In this document: positions 45,748 to 56,923 of the stretch, in pieces
Numbering within the stretch: position 1 is the first letter of the stretch
How the letters are laid out: every line of letters starts with the position of its first letter
NCBI RefSeq assembly: GCF_016411825.1
Contig: NZ_JAEKMH010000005.1
Location: 118,055 to 182,054, forward strand
Origin: Devosia sediminis
Lineage (GTDB): Bacteria; Pseudomonadota; Alphaproteobacteria; Rhizobiales; Devosiaceae
Length of the DNA stretch: 64,000 nucleotides
Direction of reading: 5' to 3'
Translations under genes and position numbers: made by a program
The notes under the pieces: generated by a model
Told to the model about the DNA's origin: nothing
The model's input: the letters and a program-made list of their open reading frames with translations, nothing else
Database searches by the model: none

Positions 45748-46583
45748 GCCGAGCAAGCCAACAGCAAGCCCTGTTCCTCGGTCCGACTGGCAGCGCCTGA
45801 CCGGTCGTTTTCGATGATCCGCCAGGGCGGCCACGGTCCTGGAGTGGGACACAAGCCGTTGCCTGTCGACCCCACTATGGGTAGACGCCGCGCCGGTCTC
45901 CCGGTGTCGTCAAAATATGGGTCCTTGACAGGGTTTTCGGCGCGCGGGATTCGGTTTCAGCGCATATGGTAAAGGACCTATTAAGGCGGCCGAACCCGCT
46001 GATTTTTCGCAGGCTTAGCACCAGTTCACGCAGCTTTTCGCAAACCTCCTTCCAGCCCCGGAATCGTGATCACTTCGGGTGCGGAAGGGCTCGGATTTGC
46101 TTGCTATTTTTCCCCGCTAATCCCATATTACGCATACCATCCCTTGCGAAAATCGAGGGGTCCGACGCTAGGTGTTGTGATTTTCTGTTGTTGACGCCAG
46201 CCCGTGAATCGCTGAATTCTGATCCTCGGTCCGGCGCTCAAAAAAAGCGTCTGACAAGCCCTCGGAACAAGCATCGGCGACACGATCGATGCAGGGCCGG
46301 GGCACGGGGCAAGTACTCTGGTCCGCCCTCCCGCGGGCCCGGGTTGGTAACAGCGTCAACGACAGACCGGACGAAGCCGGAATACGGCAGGCGAGTGCCT
46401 TCGCGCGCTCGTGACTTGGGGATGACTGAAGCGATGGTTCGCGCGTTTATCTTTGAAGCGATGCCAGGACGGCCCTTTGGGCCAAGTCGTTCCGCCGCCA
46501 GTCGGCCTGCCTTGTACCCCGACGTCCACCTGCGGATGGTTCGCGCCATCCGCGCAATGCAAGTCCTATGAGGATTTAAGACC
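45748..46583 (+). other. 836-bp gene-free region upstream of nrdHIEF
   Basis: No open frame here looks coding; the longest plus-strand frame (45966-46571) is rich in Arg, Pro and Ser with no family similarity. What is visible: three copies of TTTTCGCA (46004-46011, 46035-46042, and inverted at 46145-46152), a GGCCC-TTT-GGGCC hairpin at 46471-46483, and a perfect GCGGATGG/CCATCCGC hairpin at 46532-46553 just before the nrdH ribosome-binding site. A TTGACA lies near 45924. I looked for a cobalamin riboswitch and clear NrdR boxes and found neither. Confidence 0.6.
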
Positions 46584-46805
46584 ATGAGCATCACCGTCTA
46601 CAGCAAGCCCGCCTGCGTCCAGTGCACCGCCACCACCCGCGCGCTCGACCGCAAGGGCCTCGACTATACCGTGGTCGACATTTCCGCCGACGCCGACGCC
46701 TATGCGCGCGTTGAAGAAATGGGCTACCGCCAGGTCCCGGTGGTCGTGGTCGGTGACCAGCACTGGGCCGGTTTCCGCCCCGACATGATCGGCGCGCTGG
46801 CCTGA
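46584..46805 (+). CDS. nrdH: Glutaredoxin-like NrdH redoxin
   Basis: A 73-residue redoxin that reduces class Ib ribonucleotide reductase. It has the Cys11-Val-Gln-Cys14 redox pair ([18 protein letters not shown]), the cis-Pro in [11 protein letters not shown] and the end [12 protein letters not shown], all typical of NrdH. First gene of the nrdHIEF operon; GAGGATTTAAG precedes the ATG. Confidence 0.97.
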   Translation: MSITVYSKPACVQCTATTRALDRKGLDYTVVDISADADAYARVEEMGYRQVPVVVVGDQHWAGFRPDMIGALA

Positions 46806-46827
46806 TCGAGGGAGGAGGGGCGCGACC

Positions 46828-47213
46828 ATGGGCGGCCTCGTCTATTATTCGAGCACCTCGGAAAACACCCATCGCTTCGTCGAGAAGCTGGGTGTGGGTG
46901 GTGTGAGATTGCCGGTGGACGCCGCGAGCGAGCCGCCGGTCGTGGACGAGCCCTTCGTACTCGTGCTCCCCACCTATGGCGGGGGCGGCGGCCAGGGCGC
47001 CGTGCCCAAGCCGGTCATCCGCTTCCTCAACATCGCGCATAACCGCGATCTCATCCGCGGCGTCATCGCCTCGGGCAACACCAATTTCGGCACCGGCTAT
47101 TGTATCGCTGGCGACATCGTCAGCCAGAAATGCGCCGTGCCGCTCCTCTACCGCTTCGAGCTTCTCGGAACGGATGAGGATGTCGCCAATGTCAGACAGG
47201 GACTGGAACGGTT

Positions 47214-47232
<19 letters not shown>
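46828..47232 (+). CDS. nrdI: NrdI flavodoxin-like protein
   Basis: A 134-residue flavoprotein that supplies the oxidant to assemble the manganese-tyrosyl-radical cofactor of NrdF. Motifs: [18 protein letters not shown] (FMN phosphate loop), [20 protein letters not shown], and [14 protein letters not shown]. It follows nrdH by 22 bp and overlaps nrdE by 19 bp. Confidence 0.96.
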
Positions 47233-50388
<3,156 letters not shown>

Positions 50389-50410
50389 TCCCTGCAAATG
50401 GGATGGTTCA

Positions 50411-50435
50411 AGGGCGCCGCGAGGCGCCCTTTTTC
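50411..50435 (+). terminator. Intrinsic terminator of nrdHIEF
   Basis: AGGGCGCC-GCGA-GGCGCCCT followed by TTTTC, 22 bp after the nrdF stop. Confidence 0.9.
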
Positions 50436-51540
50436 ATTTCGGCTCGCCGCCGGCGGGAATGGAGAGCTGCGTCATCAGCAGCGTCAGCTCGGCCTGGCGG
50501 CTGGTGCCGGTCTTTTCCATCACTGATTTCAACTGATTGCGGATGGTGGCGAGGCTCCGGCCGGTAGCGCCGGCGATCTGGCTGACCGACTGCCCGGCGG
50601 CGATCTTTTCAGCGACGCCGATCTCGGCCGGCGTGAGATCGAAGAGGGCATGCACCAGCCGCGCATCGGGCGTGGTGCGGGTGCGGTTGAGCACGACAAT
50701 GGCCGAGGAACTGCCGAAAATGTCGTGTACGGCGCGGCGGATGGGGATGACCTGCACCACGCCGGCAATCAGGTTGCTCTGCCGATCGCGGAGCGGGATC
50801 GAGCGCTGGCCGGAATTGCCATGCACGGTTTCGAGCGCCTGGGCGAGGTTGGAATTGGCGCCGGGATCCAGCAGAGCCAGGCGTTCGCTCATCCGCGTGG
50901 TCCACACCGCGCTGGCAGAGGCAAAAAGCTCATTGGCGACGGTGATGCGGCCGGAGGGAGTCACGGCGGCAGCCGGCAGGCCCAGGTCGGCCAGGGTTTC
51001 GATCGTGGTGCGGACGCGGGCCAGGTCGGCGCGGGCGGTGATCATGGCCGATCGGGCGAAGATGGAATAAACGCCGTCGAGCGCCGCCAGCGCCTCGCCG
51101 GTGATCGGCCCCTTGTCGTAATGCTGCTCGACATTGAGGATCAGCATGTCGTCCTCGGGCGTGCGCATCAGAAAGCCCGACGCCCAGCCCATGCCGCGCG
51201 GCCGGAACACGTCGCGCACGATAGGATCGGTCATGGCGTCGTCGAGGCTGTCGTAATAGTCGTGCTCGTTGAGAAAGCGCGGCTGGCCGACCAGGCCCTT
51301 GCGCATCACCGCCTCGGCGCGGCCGCTGCGGGCCATGTAATTGCCCTCGAGGATTTGGGCCCTGGCTTCATCGAGCGAGGGTGAGCAGAGGATGTGGGCA
51401 CCCCGCTCGTTGAGCGTGACGAGGCCAGTGCCCGCGGCGCCCGCGAAGCGGGAAAGACGCTCGAGAACGTCCGGCCAGAACTCGGGGAGGAGCGCTGCCT
51501 CATAGGCGCGCTGTTCGAGATCCAGCACTGCGTCCGACAC
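50434..51540 (-). CDS. LuxR-type HTH regulator, paralogue 2 (GTG start)
   Basis: A 368-residue regulator with the same plan as the gene at 14720-15790: N-terminal sensing region (LEQRAYEAALLPEFWPDVLE), PAS-like segment (AAVTPSGRITVANELFASAS), VQVIPIRRAVHDIFGSSSAI, and a LuxR helix-turn-helix (LTPAEIGVAEKIAAGQSVSQ, RSLATIRNQLKSVMEKTGTS). The start is GTG 51540 after AGGGAG. It is divergent from the sqdB cluster, 276 bp away, and could control it. Confidence 0.9.
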   Translation of the reverse strand: MSDAVLDLEQRAYEAALLPEFWPDVLERLSRFAGAAGTGLVTLNERGAHILCSPSLDEARAQILEGNYMARSGRAEAVMRKGLVGQPRFLNEHDYYDSLDDAMTDPIVRDVFRPRGMGWASGFLMRTPEDDMLILNVEQHYDKGPITGEALAALDGVYSIFARSAMITARADLARVRTTIETLADLGLPAAAVTPSGRITVANELFASASAVWTTRMSERLALLDPGANSNLAQALETVHGNSGQRSIPLRDRQSNLIAGVVQVIPIRRAVHDIFGSSSAIVVLNRTRTTPDARLVHALFDLTPAEIGVAEKIAAGQSVSQIAGATGRSLATIRNQLKSVMEKTGTSRQAELTLLMTQLSIPAGGEPK

Positions 51541-51714
51541 GTATTACTCCCTAGTCCCCGAGCAGGCGAGCATATCCGGTTTCGCACCCATTGTAACGCC
51601 TGCGGCGCATCGCGCGGTTCCGGTGGGAAAGGAGATGACGGCGCTATTTTCGGACACAGTTCGCGCCTAACCCGACTGCTTCGCCTGCGCCGCGGCGCAA
51701 GTGCGGGGTGAGAC

Positions 51715-51729
51715 TTAACCAAGCCTTAA
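51715..51729. promoter_or_regulatory. Perfect CtrA box upstream of sqdB
   Basis: TTAA-CCAAGCC-TTAA, all eight fixed bases, 87 bp upstream of the sqdB start and 174 bp from the divergent LuxR gene. Confidence 0.75.
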
Positions 51730-51816
51730 GGATCGCGACGGAACGGACGGAACCGGTGAAGCCGTGTCCGCGCCCCTGCGTTGCAGCTTTGAGGGCACAA
51801 CCAAAAGGAGACGGCC

Positions 51817-53022
51817 ATGGCCCGTGTATTGGTATTGGGCGGCGACGGATTTTGCGGTTGGCCGACGGCGCTGCATCTGTCTGCACATGGCTACGAGGTC
51901 GGCATAGTCGACAATTTTTCGCGCCGTCGGATCGATGCTGAACTGGGCACCCAAGGCCTGACGCCGATCGCCTCCATGGCGGATCGCCTGGCCGCCTGGA
52001 AGGCGGTATCGGGCCAGGATATCGAATTCTTCGAGGTCGATGTGGCCCGCGACTATCGCGACCTGCTCGCCGTCATCGACACTTTCATGCCGGGCACCAT
52101 CGTGCATTTCGCCGAGCAGCGTGCCGCGCCCTATTCCATGAGTACGCCCGAGCGCAAGTGCTACACGGTCAACAACAATGTCAGCGGCACGCACAACCTC
52201 CTCGTGGCGCTGGTCGAGGCCCGTCGCGACATTCATCTCGTGCATCTGGGCACGATGGGCGTCTATGGCTATGACGCGGCCGGCCTCGAAATTCCCGAGG
52301 GCTACCTGCCGGTGGTGGTCAAGGGACCGGATGGAACCGAGCATGATCGCTCGATCCTCTTTCCCACCGCGCCGGGCTCGGTCTATCACATGACCAAGTC
52401 GCTCGATCAGTTGCTGTTCCAGTTCTACGCCCGCAATGACGAGCTGCGCATCACCGATCTTCATCAGGGCATCGTCTGGGGCACGCAGACCAAGGAAACC
52501 CGCCGCGACGACGCGCTGATCAACCGTTTCGATTATGACGGCGACTATGGCACCGTGCTCAACCGCTTCCTGATGCAGGCGGTGGTCGACCACGCGCTCA
52601 CCGTCCACGGCACGGGTGGGCAGACGCGGGCCTTCATCCATATCCAGGACACGGTGAACTGCGTCCGCCTTGCGATCGACAATCCGCCCCAGCGCGGCAG
52701 CCAGGTGAAAATTCTCAATCAGATTGCCGAAACCCGGCAGGTGCGCGAACTGGCCCAACTCGTGGCCACCATGACCGGCGCCGAAATCGCCTTTGTCGAC
52801 AATCCGCGCAAGGAAGCGCCGGAAAACACGCTGCGGGCGTCCAATGCCACGTTCCGGGCGCTGGGCCTCGAGCCGATCCGCCTCGACGATCGCCTGCTCG
52901 AAGAGACCATGGAGATCGCCCAGCGTTTCAAGGGGCGCTACAATCCCGCCATCGTCCCGGCGCGCTCGCTCTGGACCAAGGCGCAGCGGCCTGGGCTCGC
53001 GCCGGAGGATCGAGGCGCCTAA
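51817..53022 (+). CDS. sqdB: UDP-sulfoquinovose synthase-like epimerase
   Basis: A 401-residue short-chain dehydrogenase that makes UDP-sulfoquinovose from UDP-glucose and sulfite, the head-group donor of the sulfolipid SQDG. Motifs: VLVLGGDGFCGWPTALHLSA (NAD loop), Thr146 in LGTMGVYG, Tyr190 and Lys194 in VYHMTKS, and long SqdB-specific stretches such as GIVWGTQTKETRRDDALINR. No sqdC/sqdD glycosyltransferase is next to it; the genes that follow are peptide enzymes. ATG after AAAAGGAGACGG. Confidence 0.92.
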   Translation: MARVLVLGGDGFCGWPTALHLSAHGYEVGIVDNFSRRRIDAELGTQGLTPIASMADRLAAWKAVSGQDIEFFEVDVARDYRDLLAVIDTFMPGTIVHFAEQRAAPYSMSTPERKCYTVNNNVSGTHNLLVALVEARRDIHLVHLGTMGVYGYDAAGLEIPEGYLPVVVKGPDGTEHDRSILFPTAPGSVYHMTKSLDQLLFQFYARNDELRITDLHQGIVWGTQTKETRRDDALINRFDYDGDYGTVLNRFLMQAVVDHALTVHGTGGQTRAFIHIQDTVNCVRLAIDNPPQRGSQVKILNQIAETRQVRELAQLVATMTGAEIAFVDNPRKEAPENTLRASNATFRALGLEPIRLDDRLLEETMEIAQRFKGRYNPAIVPARSLWTKAQRPGLAPEDRGA

Positions 53023-53066
53023 CCCCGCACGGGAACCCACAATTCATGCCGCACGTTTAGAGCGGC

Positions 53067-53888
53067 ATGAATACAAGCGTCACCTCTCCTATCGATAGCC
53101 GGCAATCCGCCCTGTGGTCCTTCGAGCGCGGCCGCTCGCCGCTTGTGGGCACCGCCATCCATGACGGCCACCATGTCTGGCCGGACCTCATGGAGGCCAT
53201 GGCGCTCGACGAGGCCGGGCGCCTGCGCGAGGAAGATCCGTTTACCGCGGAGATGATCGCGGACATTGCCAATCGGGTCGTGGTGCATCGCTCGCGCTTT
53301 GAGGTCGATCTCAATCGTCCGTCTGAAGGCGCGGTCTATCTGACGCCCGAGCAGGCCTGGGGGCTCCAGGTCTGGCGCTCCGCGCCCGAGGGAGAACGCC
53401 TCCAGGCGCTCCTTGCCCAGCATGCCGCCTATTACGCCATGCTGAAGGCCTTTCTCGAGAGCATCGTGGCCGAGCATCATCGCTTCGTGCTGCTCGACAT
53501 GCACAGCTACAATCATCGCCGGGACGGCGCCGATGCCGCGCCCACTGATCCCGACAAGGCGCCGGTCATCAATATCGGCACCTTTTCCATGGACCGGGCG
53601 CGCTGGGCCCATGTGCTCGACCCCTTCATGGACGCGTTGCGCGAACAAACCGTCATGGGCCACAAGCTCGACGTGCGCGAGAATATCGCCTTCGAGGGGC
53701 GGGGCGAACAGACGCGTTTCGTGCACGAGCATTTCCCCGAGACCGGCTGCGCCATTGCGGTCGAGTTCAAGAAGGTCTTCATGGACGAGTGGACGGGTGA
53801 GCCCGATCGCATGGTGATTGCCGAGCTGCGCGCAGCGATCGCCGCGAGCCTGCCCGTTTTGGTCGAGGCGCTGGGAGCCCGGCCATGA
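53067..53888 (+). CDS. N-formylglutamate amidohydrolase-family protein
   Basis: A 273-residue hydrolase of the FGase family, related in fold to zinc carboxypeptidases. Visible family parts are GTAIHDGHHVWPD (metal-binding), VVVHRSRFEVDLNRP, FVLLDMHSYNHRR (second metal motif) and AVEFKKVFMDEWTGEP. No histidine-utilisation genes lie nearby, so its amide substrate may be different. It begins 44 bp after sqdB and overlaps the DUF1704 gene by four bases. Confidence 0.88.
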   Translation: MNTSVTSPIDSRQSALWSFERGRSPLVGTAIHDGHHVWPDLMEAMALDEAGRLREEDPFTAEMIADIANRVVVHRSRFEVDLNRPSEGAVYLTPEQAWGLQVWRSAPEGERLQALLAQHAAYYAMLKAFLESIVAEHHRFVLLDMHSYNHRRDGADAAPTDPDKAPVINIGTFSMDRARWAHVLDPFMDALREQTVMGHKLDVRENIAFEGRGEQTRFVHEHFPETGCAIAVEFKKVFMDEWTGEPDRMVIAELRAAIAASLPVLVEALGARP

Positions 53889-55741
53889 GCGGCCAGGCCG
53901 GGACGGCCGGCCTTGATCTCGACGCCATTGCCAAATGCCTTGAAACCGATGGTCCCATCCGGCTCGATCTCGGGGGCCGCGGGCGGCTCTATATGGATCG
54001 TCCCATGCCCTTCCTGGCCGTGCATGTCGGCCGGCGCGCCGACCCGGTGGCGCGGGCGGCGGCCATGGCCAATTCGGCCCACCTCCTGGTGCGCAACCTC
54101 CAGGATGCCACGCGGGTCATCAATCTGGTCGGTCCGGTCATGCAGGAGCGCTTTGGCGGCTTTCTGGTCGTCGACCTGGGCGAACTGGCCGCAGACGACC
54201 GCGCCGAGGATGCGCCCTATCTTGCCCCCTTCGAGGTCAGCGTTTCCGCCACTGCGGGTGCAACCATGCAGGCTGCGCTGGCCGATTTCGTCGCCGCGTT
54301 GGAAAAGGTCGACCTGCGCTACCGCGCGCCGCATGTGACACGGCGCGAGATGGTCGAGGATCGTCATGCCGGCCTCGCGCAGAGGTTGCCGAAATATCCG
54401 GTGCTGACGGTGCGCTTTGCGCCGATCTACAAGGTCCCCAAGTCCCGCGACACCTATCCCGAACTGCGCGAGCGGCTGGTCGAAGCGATATTCGACGGCG
54501 TGCTGCAGGCCACGGCGAGCTTCATTCGCGCCGAAACCAGCCTGTCGCCGGTGAGCCATCGCTCGCTCGGCCGCCGCGTCTTCATCGATGCGGTCAGCCG
54601 TGCCGACAGGGCGGTGGACGAAGTCGCCTCGCGCTTCGACTTTCTCCTCGCGGTCACCCCGATCAATGCCGAGCCGGCCTGGCAGGAATTCAACGCCGCC
54701 GGCTTCAAGCGCAAGCCGACTTTTCTCTACCGACCGCTGACCGTCGATATCGCGGAAAGCAAGCGGGCGCTCTGGACCATCAAGCTCGATCATTTCGAAG
54801 ACCCGGTGCTGAGCGCCCTTTATTCGGAAAAGCAGCAGGAGCTGGACCTGCAATTGTCCATGCTCGCGGCGCGCGGCACGCGGCGCTTCCGGGAACTGGG
54901 AAGGGCGCTTTATCGCTCGGTCGAGCCGCGGCTGCTCAAGGCAGCCGAGGAGATCATGACGGCGACAGCCTCGAGCCGCAGTAAGAACGAGGCCGAGAAT
55001 GTCGACTATCGCTTCGTCGAGCGTCGGGCCCAGGCGATGATCGAGCGCTATGCCGGGCAGTCGAGCAGCTTTGCCGCGCGCATCGAGGTGCGTGATGACT
55101 TGCCAGCCGGCATGATGGTGTCCAATGGAAGGCTGCTGATTTCGCGCAACACCGCCATGGCGAAGGACCGGGTGGAGGCGCTGCTCAGCCACGAGGTGGG
55201 TGTGCATCTCCTCACCTATTACAATGGCTCGGGTCATGGCCTGCGGCTGTTTCGCGCCGGCCTTGCCGGCTACGAGGGCGCGCAGGAGGGGCTGGCCGTC
55301 CTTGCCGAATATTTAGCCGGCGGCATGACCGTGCCGCGCCTGCGGCTCATTGCTGGGCGGGTGCTGGCGGTATCGGCCATGCTTGATGGCGCGAGCTTCG
55401 TCGATGTCTATGCCAGCCTCACCAGGGATCATGGCTTTAGCGACCGCACCGCCTTTACCCTGGCCCTGCGCGTTTATCGCGGCGGCGGCCTCGCCAAGGA
55501 TGCCATCTATCTGAGGGGACTGCTCGAGCTACTCCGTCACCTCGAGGGTGGCGGTTCGCTCGATCCGTTCTGGCTGGGCAAGATTGCCGCCGGCCATATC
55601 GGGGTGATGCAGGAGCTGACGACGCGCGGTCTGCTCAAGCCTCCCGTCGTCACCCCGCAGTTTCTCTCCATCAAGGGCGCCGATCAGCGCCTCGACCGGC
55701 TCAGATCCGGTCTTTCTCCCATTGACCTCGTGGCTGCCTAG
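53885..55741 (+). CDS. DUF1704 metallopeptidase (QEGLA motif, MATCAP-like)
   Basis: A 618-residue protein annotated in databases as a flavohemoglobin-expression-modulating QEGLA-motif protein. The zinc motif HExxxH is at His436-Glu437-His441 (SHEVGVHLL), and the third ligand is Glu468 in GAQEGLAVL. The same HExxxH...EGLA signature marks the animal MATCAP enzymes that remove the C-terminal tyrosine of tubulin, so this is probably a carboxypeptidase. The N-terminal 350 residues are helical. No signal peptide. It overlaps the upstream gene by four bases and is nine bases from the ATP-grasp gene. Confidence 0.9.
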   Translation: MSGQAGTAGLDLDAIAKCLETDGPIRLDLGGRGRLYMDRPMPFLAVHVGRRADPVARAAAMANSAHLLVRNLQDATRVINLVGPVMQERFGGFLVVDLGELAADDRAEDAPYLAPFEVSVSATAGATMQAALADFVAALEKVDLRYRAPHVTRREMVEDRHAGLAQRLPKYPVLTVRFAPIYKVPKSRDTYPELRERLVEAIFDGVLQATASFIRAETSLSPVSHRSLGRRVFIDAVSRADRAVDEVASRFDFLLAVTPINAEPAWQEFNAAGFKRKPTFLYRPLTVDIAESKRALWTIKLDHFEDPVLSALYSEKQQELDLQLSMLAARGTRRFRELGRALYRSVEPRLLKAAEEIMTATASSRSKNEAENVDYRFVERRAQAMIERYAGQSSSFAARIEVRDDLPAGMMVSNGRLLISRNTAMAKDRVEALLSHEVGVHLLTYYNGSGHGLRLFRAGLAGYEGAQEGLAVLAEYLAGGMTVPRLRLIAGRVLAVSAMLDGASFVDVYASLTRDHGFSDRTAFTLALRVYRGGGLAKDAIYLRGLLELLRHLEGGGSLDPFWLGKIAAGHIGVMQELTTRGLLKPPVVTPQFLSIKGADQRLDRLRSGLSPIDLVAA

Positions 55742-55750
55742 GAGTTCCGC

Positions 55751-56794
55751 ATGCGCATCGCCTTCTTCGTCAACGCCATCGAAGACGAGACCCCCAATTT
55801 CACCACTACCGTGCTGGCGCTGGCCGCGCTCAATCGCGGCCACGACATCTGCTACGTGACCCCCAGCGATTTCGTGCTGCGGCCGGACGACAGCCTGTCC
55901 GTGACCGGGCTCGTGCTGCCGGCCAGCAACTACAAGAAGCCCGAAACGCTGTTCAAGGACCTACAGGCGAGCAAGGAAAAGAAGACCTTCGACGCTTCCG
56001 AGATCGACGTGCTGTTCCTGCGCAACGACCCGTCCCAGGACGCGTCCGACCGCCCCTGGGCGGCCAGCATCGGCACCATCTTCGGACGCCTGGCGGCCGA
56101 TCGCGGCGTGCTGGTGGTCAATGATCCGGAAGGCTTGGCCAAGGCGCAGAACAAGCTCTACTTCCAGGATTTCCCGACTTCGGTGCGCCCCACCACGCTG
56201 ATCTCCAAGAATATCGAGGAAATCCGTGGCTTCATCGACAGCCAGAAGAAGGGCGCCATCATCAAGCCGCTGCAGGGCTCGGGCGGCAAGAACGTCTTCA
56301 AGATCGCCTCGCCCAAGGACCAGAATCTCAACCAGATCTTCGAGGCGGTGAGCGGCGAGGGCTATCTCATTGCCCAGGCCTTCATGCCCGAGGCCGGGGA
56401 GGGGGATGTGCGCTTTTTCCTGATGAATGGCAGGCCGCTGATGCGCGAGGGCAAGTATGCAGCCTTCCGCCGGGTGCCCGCCAAGGGCGAAATCCGCTCC
56501 AATGTGCATGTCGGCGGCGGCCCGGCCCCGGTCGAGGTCACGCCGACCATGCTCGAGATTGCCGATGCGGTGCGGCCCAAGCTGGTGCAGGACGGCATGT
56601 TCATCGTCGGGCTCGACATCGTCGGCGACAAGATCCTCGAGATCAACGTCTTCACCCCCGGCGGGCTCAACAATCTCTCCGAAATGTACGAGACCAATTT
56701 CTCTGACACCGTGATCGTGGCGCTCGAAGAAAAGATCGGCATCCGCAAGGCCTATGGGCGGGCCATCAGCAATCGCGAGCTCGCGACGCTCTGA
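55751..56794 (+). CDS. Glutathione-synthetase-like ATP-grasp ligase
   Basis: A 347-residue ATP-grasp enzyme of the GshB/RimK group. Motifs: AIIKPLQGSGGKNVFKI (ATP lysine and glycine loop), GEGDVRFFLMNGRPLMREGK, and LDIVGDKILEINVFTPGGLN with the metal-binding Glu and Asn. These enzymes join an amino acid to a carboxylate through an acyl-phosphate. It ends the tightly packed group with the FGase-like and DUF1704 genes, so it is probably not the housekeeping glutathione synthetase. Acceptor and donor unknown. Confidence 0.88.
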   Translation: MRIAFFVNAIEDETPNFTTTVLALAALNRGHDICYVTPSDFVLRPDDSLSVTGLVLPASNYKKPETLFKDLQASKEKKTFDASEIDVLFLRNDPSQDASDRPWAASIGTIFGRLAADRGVLVVNDPEGLAKAQNKLYFQDFPTSVRPTTLISKNIEEIRGFIDSQKKGAIIKPLQGSGGKNVFKIASPKDQNLNQIFEAVSGEGYLIAQAFMPEAGEGDVRFFLMNGRPLMREGKYAAFRRVPAKGEIRSNVHVGGGPAPVEVTPTMLEIADAVRPKLVQDGMFIVGLDIVGDKILEINVFTPGGLNNLSEMYETNFSDTVIVALEEKIGIRKAYGRAISNRELATL

Positions 56795-56923
56795 CCTGGG
56801 GCGGCGAGCCCCGGGGGATGCGATTGATGTGATAATTGCAGGCCTGGTCTGGCCCTCGCGCGGCAAAGGCACTAGCGTGGCGCTCCTGCCTTTGTTTCCT
56901 TCCGCGCTTGTTCGAGACGATCC

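Noticed and set aside
45966..46571. 201-codon plus-strand frame upstream of nrdH
   Set aside because: Composition (Arg, Pro, Ser) and lack of a ribosome-binding site or family match suggest non-coding DNA. A 49-codon piece from 46424 is also unsupported.
45748..46583. Cobalamin riboswitch for nrdHIEF
   Set aside because: The conserved core (CCCGCAACTG and GCCACTG-like words) is absent on both strands.
53513..55237. 574-codon minus-strand frame opposite the DUF1704 gene
   Set aside because: Antisense shadow. The plus-strand gene has catalytic motifs and tight operon spacing.
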